NCBI GenBank assembly: GCA_033855845.1
Contig: JAWVFR010000078.1
Span: forward strand, 1 to 64,000
Origin: AC-38 sp033855845
GTDB lineage: Bacteria; Actinomycetota; Thermoleophilia; Solirubrobacterales; Solirubrobacteraceae
Reading direction: 5' to 3'
DNA: 64,000 nt
The position numbers and the translations under genes were made by a program. Below, one piece after another: positions 48,111-56,007 of the stretch. The stretch's first letter is position 1. The number at the start of each line of letters is the position of its first letter. The notes beneath the pieces were generated by a model that was given only the letters and a program-made list of their open reading frames with translations, did no database searches and was not told the origin of the DNA.

Positions 48111-48464
48111 TCACGCCCGCGCGCTGTAGCGCGTCGTGAGATTGAGGGCCGCCTGGAGGAAGGATGCGCCCGCGAACACGGCCGCGGCGGTCACGTCGCC
48201 GGCCAGGCCGAGCACCAGCGCGGCGCCGAGGAGGCCGATCGCGATGCCGCGATCGAAGGCGAAGTGGGCGGCGATGTGAATGCTGCGGCTGTCCTGGTCG
48301 GCGGTGGACAGGGCCAGTCCGACGATCAGGGCGCCGATGGCGACCGCGGCCACCAGGCCGGCGGCGCCGAAGCCGAGCACGAAGGGGGCGACCATGAGTG
48401 TCAGCCCGCCCAGCAGCTCGAGGACGGCGTGGGTGGGGAGGGAGATGAGTCGAAGTGCGGTCAT
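48111..48464 (-). CDS. Small four-helix membrane protein
   Basis: This ~117-residue protein has about four hydrophobic segments (AVLELLGGLTLMVAPFVLGF, AGLVAAVAIGALIVGLAL, IAIGLLGAALVLGLAGDV, AAAVFAGASFLQAALNL). The opening RLISLPTHAVLELLGGL and the PxxLGF turn resemble SPW-repeat-like membrane proteins; no function is known to me. ATG 48464 is preferred because TATGGG lies 7 nt upstream. An in-frame ATG at 48476 would overlap that element. A perfect 14-bp palindrome lies just upstream. Confidence 0.7.
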   Translation of the reverse strand: MTALRLISLPTHAVLELLGGLTLMVAPFVLGFGAAGLVAAVAIGALIVGLALSTADQDSRSIHIAAHFAFDRGIAIGLLGAALVLGLAGDVTAAAVFAGASFLQAALNLTTRYSARA

Positions 48465-48482
48465 CGCGAAACCCATACTGGC

Positions 48483-48496
48483 TGACTGGCCAGTCA
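48483..48496 (-). promoter_or_regulatory. Palindromic operator, TetR-type (TGACTGGCCAGTCA)
   Basis: A perfect 14-bp palindrome sits 19-32 bp before the preferred start of the small membrane protein. It overlaps a TTGACT that could be the -35, with TATGGG (48477-48472) as -10. Sequences of this kind are bound by TetR-family repressors. No TetR gene lies nearby, so the regulator must act from elsewhere. Confidence 0.6.
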
Positions 48497-48548
48497 ACGT
48501 CTGTGATGCCGGGCACACTGGGCCGGGGCCCTGGAGGCCCCGAAGGGG

Positions 48549-48785
48549 CTAGTCGCGCGACGCGACCTTGCGGACGATCGTCCGCAGGCGGGCGCGGTCG
48601 TGCGCCGTGAACGCCGAGGGGCCACCGGGCGCCTTGCGGACGATCCGCAGCAGGTCGTCCTGCTCGCGCTTGCTCAGGCGGTCCCAGCGCTTGCGGCCCT
48701 CCTGGGCGACCTGCACCGCCACCGTGAGGACCGTGACCCACGGAACGGCGCGCCCGCGGGCGATCAGGGAGGGAAGCTTCGCCAT
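48549..48785 (-). CDS. Small conserved-type protein, basic
   Basis: This 78-residue basic protein has one moderately hydrophobic N-terminal stretch (RAVPWVTVLTVAVQVAQEG) and then a helical basic segment (RKRWDRLSKREQDDLLRIVRK, FTAHDRARLRTIVRKV). Similar small proteins are common in Actinobacteria without known function. It is divergent from tlyA with 41 bp between starts. Confidence 0.65.
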   Translation of the reverse strand: MAKLPSLIARGRAVPWVTVLTVAVQVAQEGRKRWDRLSKREQDDLLRIVRKAPGGPSAFTAHDRARLRTIVRKVASRD

Positions 48786-48813
48786 CGAGCGTGGAAGGGT
48801 AGCGGGCAGCCGG

Positions 48814-48819
48814 TAGCGT
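48814..48819 (+). promoter_or_regulatory. Leaderless-type -10 element of tlyA (TAGCGT)
   Basis: TAGCGT ends 7 nt before the tlyA ATG. Confidence 0.5.
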
Positions 48820-48826
48820 TCCCGCC

Positions 48827-49627
48827 ATGGCCAGGGCGACGAAGGTGCGGCTGGACACGCTGCTCGCCCGGCGCGGGGTGTTCGATTCGCGCAGCCGGGC
48901 CGCCGCCTCCGTCCTGGCGGGCGAGGTGCACCTGGGCGCCGAGCGCCGCCGCGCCGACAAGCCGGGTCAGCTGGTGGCCGAGGACGTGCCGGTCCAGGTG
49001 GCCCAGGCGCCGGAATTCGTGTCGCGCGGCGGGCGCAAGCTGGCCAACGCGCTGGATGCCACCGGCCTGGACCCGGCCGGGCGCCGCGCGCTGGACGTGG
49101 GCGCCTCCACCGGCGGCTTCACGGACTGCCTGCTCCAGCGCGGTGCCACCCACGTCGTCGCGCTGGACGTGGCGTACGGCGAGCTGCACTGGGACCTGCG
49201 CAACGACTCGCGCGTGACGGTCGTGGAGCGCGCCAACGCCCGCCACCTGGAGCCCGGCCAGCTGCCCTACGCCCCTGACCTGGTGGTCCTGGACGTCTCC
49301 TTCATCTCCGCCGCGAAGGTCCTGCCTGCCGTGCTGGGGTGCACCGCGCCGTCCTGGGACGCGCTCGTGATGGTCAAGCCGCAGTTCGAGGCCGGGCGCG
49401 AGCACGTGGGCAAGGGCGGGGTCGTCCGCGACGCCGGCGCGCGCCGGGCCGCGCTGGTGAGCGTGGCGCAGGCCGCGCGGGGCCTGGGCGCGAGCGTGCT
49501 GGGCTTCGCGTCCTCGGGCCTCCCGGGCCCCAAGGGCAACCTGGAGACCTTCGTGTGGCTGGCGGAGGGCGGACGGTCCGGCGACCGGGAGGACCTCGAG
49601 GCCGCGGCCCGCGAGGTGGAGCCGTGA
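48827..49627 (+). CDS. tlyA: TlyA family rRNA 2'-O-methyltransferase
   Basis: TlyA methylates 16S C1409 and 23S C1920, which confers capreomycin sensitivity in mycobacteria. The 266-residue protein has an N-terminal S4 RNA-binding domain (VRLDTLLARRGVFDSRSRAAASVLAGEVHLG) and an FtsJ-type methyltransferase: RRALDVGASTGGFTDCLLQRGATHVVALDVAYGELHW in pieces, DLVVLDVSFISAAKVLP and MVKPQFEAGREHVGKGG. The KDK-type catalytic Lys set is consistent. It heads the tlyA-nadK-recN block; nadK overlaps by 4 nt. Confidence 0.95.
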   Translation: MARATKVRLDTLLARRGVFDSRSRAAASVLAGEVHLGAERRRADKPGQLVAEDVPVQVAQAPEFVSRGGRKLANALDATGLDPAGRRALDVGASTGGFTDCLLQRGATHVVALDVAYGELHWDLRNDSRVTVVERANARHLEPGQLPYAPDLVVLDVSFISAAKVLPAVLGCTAPSWDALVMVKPQFEAGREHVGKGGVVRDAGARRAALVSVAQAARGLGASVLGFASSGLPGPKGNLETFVWLAEGGRSGDREDLEAAAREVEP

Positions 49628-50478
49628 GCGCGCTGCGGATAGCCGTCCTCACGCACCGCCGGCCCGAGCAGATCGCCGGCGCCTTCGACACCCTGCGGCG
49701 CCTGGCGGCCGAGGCGGGCGCCGTCCTGCGCCTCGACGAAGAGGAGATGCGCAAGCACGGCGCCCGGAACGGCGAGCCGGGCATCGAGGCGGCCGAGCTG
49801 GGCGCCGAGGCCGACCTGTGCGTCGTGCTCGGCGGCGACGGCACGATCCTCACCGCCCTGGGCCTGTACGCGGAAACCGGGACCCCCGTGTTCGCGGTCA
49901 ACTTCGGCGAGGTCGGCTTCCTGGCCACCGTCGACCCCGATCAGCTGGAGGACGGGCTGCGCCGGGCGCTGGCCGGCGACTTCGATCGCATGGAGCTGCC
50001 CGCGATGCACGTGCGCCTGGGCGACCGCGTGTACCGCGCGATCAACGACGTCTCCTTCCACCGCAAGCAGGGGCTGCGCGTCGCGGACCTGTCCTACACG
50101 ATCGGCGAGGACGAGATCGGGCGGGTCCGCTGCGACGGGCTTGTGGTGTCCACGCCGGCCGGGTCCACCGGCTACAACCTGGCCAACGGAGGCCCGGTGA
50201 TGGCGTGGGGCGTGGAGGGCTACGTCGTCTCCTTCATCGCCCCGCACTCGCTCACCGCGCGGACCCTGGTCGTGGCCCCCAACGACACGCTCACCGTGCG
50301 CAACTGCTCGCGCGACGAGTCCGCCGACGTGACCGTGGACGGGCGGGTGGCCTGCGAGCTGGCCGCGGGCGACGGCCTCGGATTGACCTTCGTCGACCGC
50401 CAGGCCGTGCTCGCCCAGCTGCCCGGGGCGACCTTCTACCACCGCCTGCGCGAGAAGTTCGGCCGGCTGGCGTTCTGA
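49624..50478 (+). CDS. nadK: NAD kinase
   Basis: NAD kinase phosphorylates NAD to NADP with ATP or polyphosphate. The 284-residue protein has the GGDGTILTAL motif with catalytic Asp, NFGEVGFLATVDPDQL, the NDVSFHRK segment, CDGLVVSTPAGSTGYNLANGGPV, and the late VDGRVACELAAGDGL strand pair. GTG start overlaps the tlyA stop (GTGA), matching the tlyA-ppnK coupling of Mycobacterium. A strong hairpin follows. Confidence 0.96.
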   Translation: MSALRIAVLTHRRPEQIAGAFDTLRRLAAEAGAVLRLDEEEMRKHGARNGEPGIEAAELGAEADLCVVLGGDGTILTALGLYAETGTPVFAVNFGEVGFLATVDPDQLEDGLRRALAGDFDRMELPAMHVRLGDRVYRAINDVSFHRKQGLRVADLSYTIGEDEIGRVRCDGLVVSTPAGSTGYNLANGGPVMAWGVEGYVVSFIAPHSLTARTLVVAPNDTLTVRNCSRDESADVTVDGRVACELAAGDGLGLTFVDRQAVLAQLPGATFYHRLREKFGRLAF

Positions 50479-50483
50479 GCGCG

Positions 50484-50515
50484 CCGGGGGCGGGGCGCGA
50501 TCGCCCCGCCCCCGG
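50484..50515. terminator. Bidirectional terminator hairpin
   Basis: A 14-bp perfect stem (50484-50497 with 50502-50515) with a 4-nt loop lies 5 nt after the nadK stop and 9 nt beyond the end of a small minus-strand ORF. It can end transcripts from both sides. Confidence 0.8.
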
Positions 50516-50524
50516 TCGCAACAC

Positions 50525-50659
50525 CTAGCGCCGGATGAGGATGAACCGGTCCCGGGTGGCGCGCAGCGCGGCATCGAGGACGAGCGGCCGGCGGCGCTCG
50601 GGCCCGAGGTGGGCGGCGCGGGGCCGCCCGGAGGCGGACGGTGTGCCGGCGCGCGCCAT
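50525..50659 (-). CDS. Small basic ORF of 44 residues
   Basis: An ATG ORF too short for most gene finders encodes a 44-residue basic peptide ending in PLVLDAALRATRDRFILIRR. Third codon positions are nearly all G or C and a terminator hairpin follows 9 nt after its stop, so expression is plausible. TAGTCC lies 9 nt before its ATG and coincides with the frame-shifted stop of the methyltransferase upstream. It may be an independent small gene or the displaced 3' end of that methyltransferase. Function unknown. Confidence 0.4.
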   Translation of the reverse strand: MARAGTPSASGRPRAAHLGPERRRPLVLDAALRATRDRFILIRR

Positions 50660-50671
50660 CCGCTGACGGGA

Positions 50672-51312
50672 CTACCCGGGCTGCGGGCGTCGCCCAGAAT
50701 CAGGGGGCGTACGATCGACGGCGCCTTCGGGAGCATTCCGTGGTCGAGGCGCTCGACGAGCAGCGGTGACGCCTCCAGCGTCGCCGGCGTGTCGCGATTG
50801 CAGTGGCAGCCGGCGCCCATGAAGCGCCAGGGCCGCTCCAGGCGGTCCTGCCAGCGCGCGACGCGGGGATCGTCGGAGCGGACGTGCTCCAGGAACAGAA
50901 GGTGGCCCCCGGGGCGCAGGACGCGGTTCACCTCGGCGAGGGTCCGGGCCGGGTCGTCCACGGTGCACAGCACGAGGGTCCCGACCACGGTGTCGAAGCG
51001 GTCGTCCGGGAATGGGAGCCGCTCGGCCGGGGACTCGACCACCTCCACCGCCCGGGCCTCGGCGGACGCGCGCTCGCGCAGGCGCCGGGCCATGTGCTCG
51101 CTGGGCTCGGTGAGGACCAGCTCCGTGACCGCGGCCGGGTAGAGGTCGAGGTTGAGGCCGGTGCCCGCGCCCAGCTCCAGCGTGGCGCCCTCGGCCTCGG
51201 ACAGCAGCTCGCGGCGGCGATCGCGCAGGCCCGCGTCCTCGGTGCCGGCGAGCATGCGGTCGTAGAGGGCGGCGAACCCTCGTCCCCAGGTGGCCTCGTA
51301 GACGCGGCCCAC
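50672..51312 (-). CDS. UbiE/Methyltransf_11-type methyltransferase with disturbed 3' end
   Basis: The protein starts VGRVYEATWGRGFAALYDRML, followed by motif I TLELGAGTGLNLDLYP, LVLTEPSEHMARRL, DTVVGTLVLCTVDDP, LRPGGHLLFLEHVRS and the C-terminal RPWRFMGAGCHCNRDTPATLEA and MLPKAPSIVRPLILGDARS. This is the common actinobacterial phospholipid/ubiquinone-type methyltransferase layout. GTG 51312 is chosen for the Shine-Dalgarno GGGAGG 8 nt upstream; an in-frame TTG lies at 51330. In its own frame there is no stop near the expected end: the frame runs on antisense through nadK to 49267. A one-base shift near 50685 would end it at the TAG 50674-50672, so a natural or assembly frameshift is likely. 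Confidence 0.7.
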
Positions 51313-51399
51313 CCGCCGAGCCTCCCACAAACGCCCCCCGGACTGTCACGAGAGACCCGCGGTGAGCGGTTTCGGTGCCGGTCCGTCGGACGCCGCTGG

Positions 51400-51405
51400 T
51401 ACACC
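51400..51405 (+). promoter_or_regulatory. Leaderless-type -10 element of recN (TACACC)
   Basis: TACACC ends 7 nt before GTG 51413, which supports that start over the more upstream GTG at 51362. Confidence 0.4.
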
Positions 51406-51412
51406 GTCGCCC

Positions 51413-53089
51413 GTGCTCAACGAACTGCGCGTGGAGAACCTGTTGCTGATCGAGCGGGCCGAACTGCGGCTCGCGCCCGGCCTGAACGTCCTCACGGGCG
51501 AAACGGGGGCGGGGAAGACCGTGCTGGCCCACGCCCTGGACCTGCTGCTGGGGGGCCGCGCGCGCAGCGGGATCGTGCGCCCGGGCGCCCGGGAGGCGTG
51601 GGTGGAGGGGGCGTTCGAGCTGACGGACGCGCTGCGCGAGGAGCTGGGGGAGCGCCTGCCGCAGGACGCCGAGGAGCTGGTGCTGGCCCGGCGCGTGAGC
51701 GCGGAGGGCCGCACGCGCGCGTACCTGAACGGGCGGTCCACCGGCGCGGGCGAGCTGCGCGACCTCGCCGCCGGGCTGATCGCCTTCTACGGGCAGCACG
51801 AGCACCGCAAGCTGACGCTGGCCTCGGCCCAGCTGGACGTGCTGGACGGGTTCTGCGGGCCGGCGCAGCAGGAGCGCCGGGCGGCGTACTCGCAGGCGTG
51901 GGCCCGTGCGCGCGACCTGCGCGCCGAGCTGGCCGAGCTGCGCGCTCGGGCCGGGGCGCGCGACCGCGAGCTCGACCTGCTGCTGTTCGAGCTCGAGGAG
52001 ATCGAGGTCGCGGCCCCGGACGAGTCCGAGGAGCGCGAGCTCGCGGCCGAGCGCGACCGGCTGCGCCACCTGGAGGGCCTGCGCGCCGCCGCGCTGGCCG
52101 GGGCCGAGGCGGTGTCGCCCGAGTCGGGCGGTACGGGCGCGGCGTCGCTGCTAGCGGCGGCGTCGCGGGAGCTGGATGCGCTGGCGGGGGTGGACGCACG
52201 GCTGGACGCGCTGGCCGAGCGCGTCCGCGCCGCGCAGCTGGAGCTGGAGGACGCCGGGGCGGAGTTGCGCTCCTACGAGCAGGAGATCGAGGGCGCGCCG
52301 GGCCGCCTGGAGGAGGTCGAGGAGCGCCTCGCCGGGCTCGACCGGCTGCGGCGCAAGCACGGCGGGACGATCGCGGCGGTGCTCGAGCACGCGGAGCGCT
52401 GCCGCGAGCGCCGCGACGAGCTGACCGGGGCCGAGGAGGCGATCGAGGAGGCCCAGGGCCGCCTGGATGCGGCCGAGGCGCAGCTGGCCCAGCTGGCGGG
52501 CGCGCTGGGCGACGCGCGGCGCGAGGCGGCCCCGCGCCTGGCCGAGGCGGTGCGGGCGCGGCTGGGGGAGCTGGCGATGGAGGGCGCCTCGTTCGAGGTC
52601 GCGCTCACCCCGCGCGAGGAGCCGGCCGCCACCGGCGCCGAGTCCGTCGAGCTGCTGATCGCCCCCAATCCCGGCGTGCCCGCGGCGCCGCTGCGCGAGA
52701 TCGCCTCCGGCGGCGAGCTCTCGCGCGTGATGCTGGCGCTGACCGGTGTCGCCGCCGAGGCCGGGCCGGCCGCCGCGGAGGCCCCGCTCCTGGTGTTCGA
52801 CGAGATCGACGCGGGCATCGGGGGCCACACCGCGCGCGCCGTCGGCGAGCGGCTGCGGGCCCTGGCCCGGGGACGGCGTGTCCTGTGCATCACGCACCTG
52901 CCCCAGGTCGCCTCCCTGGCCGACCGCCACTTCCGCATCGAGAAGGACACGGCCGCCGACCCCGCCCGGGCCACGGTCGAGGAGGTCACCGGCGGCTCGG
53001 TGGTGGAGGAGCTGGTCCGCATGCTCGGCGCCGACGAGGACGACGCGGGTGCACGCAAGCACGCAAAGGAGCTGCTCAAGGCCGCGTAG
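51413..53089 (+). CDS. recN: DNA repair ATPase RecN
   Basis: RecN is an SMC-like ATPase in double-strand break repair. The 558-residue protein starts canonically as LNELRVENLLLIERAELRL, with Walker A GETGAGKTVLAHAL and the RAYLNGRSTGAGELR segment. Two coiled-coil arms rich in Glu, Arg, Leu and Ala (~160-370) follow, with the signature EIASGGELSRVMLAL, Walker B LLVFDEIDAGIGG and ITHLPQVASLADRH. Its stop codon TAG doubles as the beginning of the -10 of the next gene. It lies between nadK and steA as in Mycobacterium. Confidence 0.96.
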   Translation: MLNELRVENLLLIERAELRLAPGLNVLTGETGAGKTVLAHALDLLLGGRARSGIVRPGAREAWVEGAFELTDALREELGERLPQDAEELVLARRVSAEGRTRAYLNGRSTGAGELRDLAAGLIAFYGQHEHRKLTLASAQLDVLDGFCGPAQQERRAAYSQAWARARDLRAELAELRARAGARDRELDLLLFELEEIEVAAPDESEERELAAERDRLRHLEGLRAAALAGAEAVSPESGGTGAASLLAAASRELDALAGVDARLDALAERVRAAQLELEDAGAELRSYEQEIEGAPGRLEEVEERLAGLDRLRRKHGGTIAAVLEHAERCRERRDELTGAEEAIEEAQGRLDAAEAQLAQLAGALGDARREAAPRLAEAVRARLGELAMEGASFEVALTPREEPAATGAESVELLIAPNPGVPAAPLREIASGGELSRVMLALTGVAAEAGPAAAEAPLLVFDEIDAGIGGHTARAVGERLRALARGRRVLCITHLPQVASLADRHFRIEKDTAADPARATVEEVTGGSVVEELVRMLGADEDDAGARKHAKELLKAA

Positions 53090-53092
53090 ACT
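53087..53092 (+). promoter_or_regulatory. Leaderless-type -10 element of steA (TAGACT)
   Basis: TAGACT, whose TAG is the recN stop codon, ends 7 nt before GTG 53100. Confidence 0.55.
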
Positions 53093-53099
53093 TGGGCCC

Positions 53100-54281
53100 G
53101 TGGCCGTCTCTGGGACTACAGGCGAGCCTGCGGCAGGTTCGGCCGGCGCCGTTCGCGAGGTGGCGGGCATCGCGCGCCTCGGCAAGCGCACGAAGCGGCT
53201 GGTCAAGCGCCTGCGTCGCGGGGACATCGCCATCATCGATCACCTCGACCTCGACCGTGTCTCGGCCGAGGACCTGATCGCGTGCGGCGTGGAGGCCGTG
53301 GTCAACTGCGCGCTGTCGACGAGCGGGCGCTATCCCAACGCCGGGCCGCTGCTGCTGGTGCAGGCGGGGATCCACCTCGTGGACGCGCCCGGTGCGCCGC
53401 TGTTCGACCTGCTCGACGAGGGGGACCCGATCGTGCTGCGTGGCGGCGAGATCCTCCGCCACGGCCAGGTCGTCGCCCGCGGCGACCTGCAGGACCCCAA
53501 GACCGTCCAGGACCTCACCGACCAGCGCCGGCGCGAGATCGGCGAGGCGCTGGAGGCCTTCGCGCACAACACCGTCGAGCACATGGTTCAGGAGAAGGAG
53601 CTGCTGGCCGGCAAGCTCGAGCTGCCCCAGTTCGCGACCGAGTTCCGCGACCGCACCGCGCTGGTGGTCGTGCGCGGGGTGGACCACAAGCGCGACATCA
53701 AGGCCCTGCGGCCCTACATCCGCGACACGCGGCCCGCGCTCGTGGGCGTGGACGGCGGCGCCGACGCCCTCATCGAGGAGGGCTTCAAGCCGGACATGAT
53801 CGTGGGGGACATGGACTCGGCCACGGAGGCCACGCTGCGCAGCGGGGCCGAGCTGGTCGTCCACGCCTACCCCGACGGGCGCGCGCCGGGCCGCGAGGCC
53901 GTGGAGCGCCTGGGCCTGCCCTACAAGATCGTCCCCGCCCCGGCCACCAGCCAGGACGTCGCGATGCTGATCGCCGCGGAGAAGGGCGCGTCGCTGATCG
54001 TGTCCGTCGGCTCGCACTTCAACCTGGTCGAGTTCCTGGACAAGAACCGCCGGGGCATGTCGTCCACGTTCCTGACCCGCCTGCGGATCGGCGAGATCCT
54101 GGTGGACGCCAAGGGTGTGAGCCGGCTCTACCGTCCGCAGCCCGGCTCGGCCCCGATGCTCCTGCTGCTGGTTGTGGGCGTGCTGCTCTTCACCGCGGTG
54201 ATCCTCGCCACGCCGGGACTGCGCGAGGTGGCCGACCTGCTGTGGCTCAAGCTCAGGGTCCTGCTGGGCATGGACCTCTAG
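53100..54281 (+). CDS. steA: SteA-like putative cytokinetic ring protein
   Basis: This 393-residue protein corresponds in family and position to Rv1697/SteA, which with SteB regulates cell-wall hydrolysis at division in Corynebacterium. It has an N-terminal RLGKRTKRLVKRLRRGDIAIIDH, a central thiamin-pyrophosphokinase-like fold (LVGVDGGADALIEEGFKPDMIVGDMDSAT), and EMxxKEL-type helix HNTVEHMVQEKELL. One C-terminal membrane helix (MLLLLVVGVLLFTAVILATPGL) is followed by a short tail. The thiamine kinase active-site residues need not be functional. steB follows with 15 nt between. Confidence 0.88.
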   Translation: MAVSGTTGEPAAGSAGAVREVAGIARLGKRTKRLVKRLRRGDIAIIDHLDLDRVSAEDLIACGVEAVVNCALSTSGRYPNAGPLLLVQAGIHLVDAPGAPLFDLLDEGDPIVLRGGEILRHGQVVARGDLQDPKTVQDLTDQRRREIGEALEAFAHNTVEHMVQEKELLAGKLELPQFATEFRDRTALVVVRGVDHKRDIKALRPYIRDTRPALVGVDGGADALIEEGFKPDMIVGDMDSATEATLRSGAELVVHAYPDGRAPGREAVERLGLPYKIVPAPATSQDVAMLIAAEKGASLIVSVGSHFNLVEFLDKNRRGMSSTFLTRLRIGEILVDAKGVSRLYRPQPGSAPMLLLLVVGVLLFTAVILATPGLREVADLLWLKLRVLLGMDL

Positions 54282-54296
54282 GCTCTCCGGCCGCAC

Positions 54297-55145
54297 ATGT
54301 TCGACTTCCGCTACCACGCGCTCTCGCTCGTCTCCGTCTTCATGGCGCTGATGATCGGCCTGCTCCTGGGCGTCGCCATCGGCGACCAGGGCCTGGTCTC
54401 CAGCGCCGAGCGCAACGTCCGCGATTCGCTGCGCGGCGACGTCCGCAAGGCCAACGCCCGGTCGGCCAAGCTCGCCCGCGAGCTGCGCGACCGGGCGGCC
54501 TTCGAGGACGCGCTCTACCCGCTGCTGGTGGAGAACCGCCTGGCCGGACGGCGCATCGGGCTCGTCGGCCTCGGGGATCTGCCCGACAGCACGATCCAGC
54601 AGGTCCGCCAGGCCCTGGAGGGCTCCGGCGGGCGCCTGGGCGGCGTCGCCGTCATCGCCGAGCCCCCGCCCGAGGGCGCGGCCTCGGCGACCAAGGGCGC
54701 CGGCAAGCCACCGGTCCCCGCCGACTACACGCGCCTGGGCCGCGACCTGGGCGCGGCGCTGGTGAAGGGAGGCCGCGCCGTGCGCCAGTACCGCTCGGTC
54801 CTGACCTCCTTCAGCGGGCGCCTGGACGCCCTGGACGGCGTCATCGTGTTCCACGCCCCGCGCACGACCCAGGGCGACGACGCCACCCGCACCGAGGCGT
54901 TCGAATCCGGTCTCCTGGAGGGCCTGCAGGCCGGCGACCGCGCCCGCGTGGCCGGGGTGGAGGAGAGCTCCACCGATCCGTCGCAGGTGGCCTGGTTCAA
55001 AGACCACCGCCTCTCCAGCGTGGACAACATCGACTCGCTGGCCGGCAAGGCCGCGCTCGTCTTCGTCCTGCTGGGCGCGAACGGCGCCTACGGCCAGAAG
55101 GACTCGGCGCAGGCGCTGCTGCCCACCGCCGGGGCCACCCCGTAG
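54297..55145 (+). CDS. steB: SteB/MctB-like bitopic envelope protein
   Basis: This 282-residue protein has the family start FDFRYHALSLVSVFMALMIGLLLGVAIGDQ, a membrane helix followed by a coiled coil (SSAERNVRDSLRGDVRKANARSAKLARELRD), and an extracellular alpha/beta domain (RIGLVGLGDLPDSTIQQVRQAL). The family was first annotated as a copper transporter (MctB, Rv1698) and later as SteB, the partner of SteA in controlling cell-wall hydrolysis. Pairing with steA favours the latter. TAGGCT, overlapping the steA stop, lies 12 nt before the ATG. Confidence 0.9.
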   Translation: MFDFRYHALSLVSVFMALMIGLLLGVAIGDQGLVSSAERNVRDSLRGDVRKANARSAKLARELRDRAAFEDALYPLLVENRLAGRRIGLVGLGDLPDSTIQQVRQALEGSGGRLGGVAVIAEPPPEGAASATKGAGKPPVPADYTRLGRDLGAALVKGGRAVRQYRSVLTSFSGRLDALDGVIVFHAPRTTQGDDATRTEAFESGLLEGLQAGDRARVAGVEESSTDPSQVAWFKDHRLSSVDNIDSLAGKAALVFVLLGANGAYGQKDSAQALLPTAGATP

Positions 55146-55167
55146 CCCCATCCGCCGCGCCCGCGTC

Positions 55168-55173
55168 TAGGCT
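55168..55173 (+). promoter_or_regulatory. Leaderless-type -10 element (TAGGCT)
   Basis: TAGGCT ends 6 nt before the GTG of the MraY-like transferase gene. Confidence 0.5.
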
Positions 55174-55179
55174 CGCCCC

Positions 55180-56007
55180 GTGCCGGCTCTGCCGCTGATC
55201 GTCTCCGCCGCGGTGGCGCTCCTGATCGCGCCCGCGATGCTGCGGACCCTGGGCGACAGCCGGCTGGCCATGGCCAACTACCGCGGCGTCACGCTGCCCT
55301 TCCCGGCCGGCACCGTGGTCGTGGCCGCGGCCGCGCTGGCCGCCGGCCCGCTGGCCCTGATCCAGGAGCTGGGGGTCGCCGACGACGTGCTGTCGCCCGA
55401 CCTGCGCGCGGTCGCGGTCTACTGCTTCGGCGTCGCCGCCCTCGGGCTGCTGGACGACGCGCTGGGCGGGGAGCCGCGCGGGTGGCGCGGGCACGGCGCC
55501 GCGGTCCTGCGCGGCGGGATCAGCACCGGGGCCCTGAAGGCGGCGGGCTCGCTGGGCCTGGCGCTGTACGCGCTCTCGGGCCTGGGCCTGGGCGGCGGCG
55601 AGTACCTGCTGGCGGTGGCCGTGCTGGTCCTGTGCACCAACCTGTTCAACCTCCTCGACCTGCGGCCCGGGCGCTCGGCGAAGGCCTTCGTCCTGCTGGG
55701 AGCCGGCCTCACGCTCGGCACCTGGGACGTCGACGTGCTGTGGACCCTGGGCCTGTTCGCCGGCGCCGCGGTGGTGGTCGGGGCCTTCGACCTGCGCGAG
55801 CGCGCGATGCTCGGCGACACCGGCTCCAACCTGCTCGGGGCGCTCGCCGGCCTGTGGATCGTCCTCGCGCTGGGCACCGTGGGGCAGGCGATCGCCCTCG
55901 CGGTCGTCCTGGCGATCACGATCTATGGGGAATTTCGGTCAATCTCCTCACTCGTCGAACGGGCTCCGCTGCTGCGCCAGCTAGACTCGTTCGGCAGACC
56001 TGCATGA
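55180..56007 (+). CDS. MraY/WecA-like membrane glycosyl-1-phosphate transferase
   Basis: This 275-residue polytopic protein resembles the PNPT family (MraY, WecA): LPFPAGTVVVAAAAL near the start, the Asp pair in GLLDDALG, TNLFNLLDLRPGRSAKAF (loop with Asn and Asp), and DTGSNLLGALAGLW near the C-terminus. These enzymes move a sugar phosphate onto a polyprenyl phosphate. It is shorter than typical MraY (~360), and the usual early NxxNxxDGxxG is here NLFNLLDLRPG, so activity is uncertain. In Mycobacterium no such gene lies between steB and pyrG. The stop overlaps the pyrG ATG by 4 nt. Confidence 0.78.
   Translation: MPALPLIVSAAVALLIAPAMLRTLGDSRLAMANYRGVTLPFPAGTVVVAAAALAAGPLALIQELGVADDVLSPDLRAVAVYCFGVAALGLLDDALGGEPRGWRGHGAAVLRGGISTGALKAAGSLGLALYALSGLGLGGGEYLLAVAVLVLCTNLFNLLDLRPGRSAKAFVLLGAGLTLGTWDVDVLWTLGLFAGAAVVVGAFDLRERAMLGDTGSNLLGALAGLWIVLALGTVGQAIALAVVLAITIYGEFRSISSLVERAPLLRQLDSFGRPA

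Noticed and set aside
49267..50671. Read-through of the methyltransferase into a 680-residue protein
   Set aside because: The extension is entirely antisense to nadK and shows only mirror-image composition.
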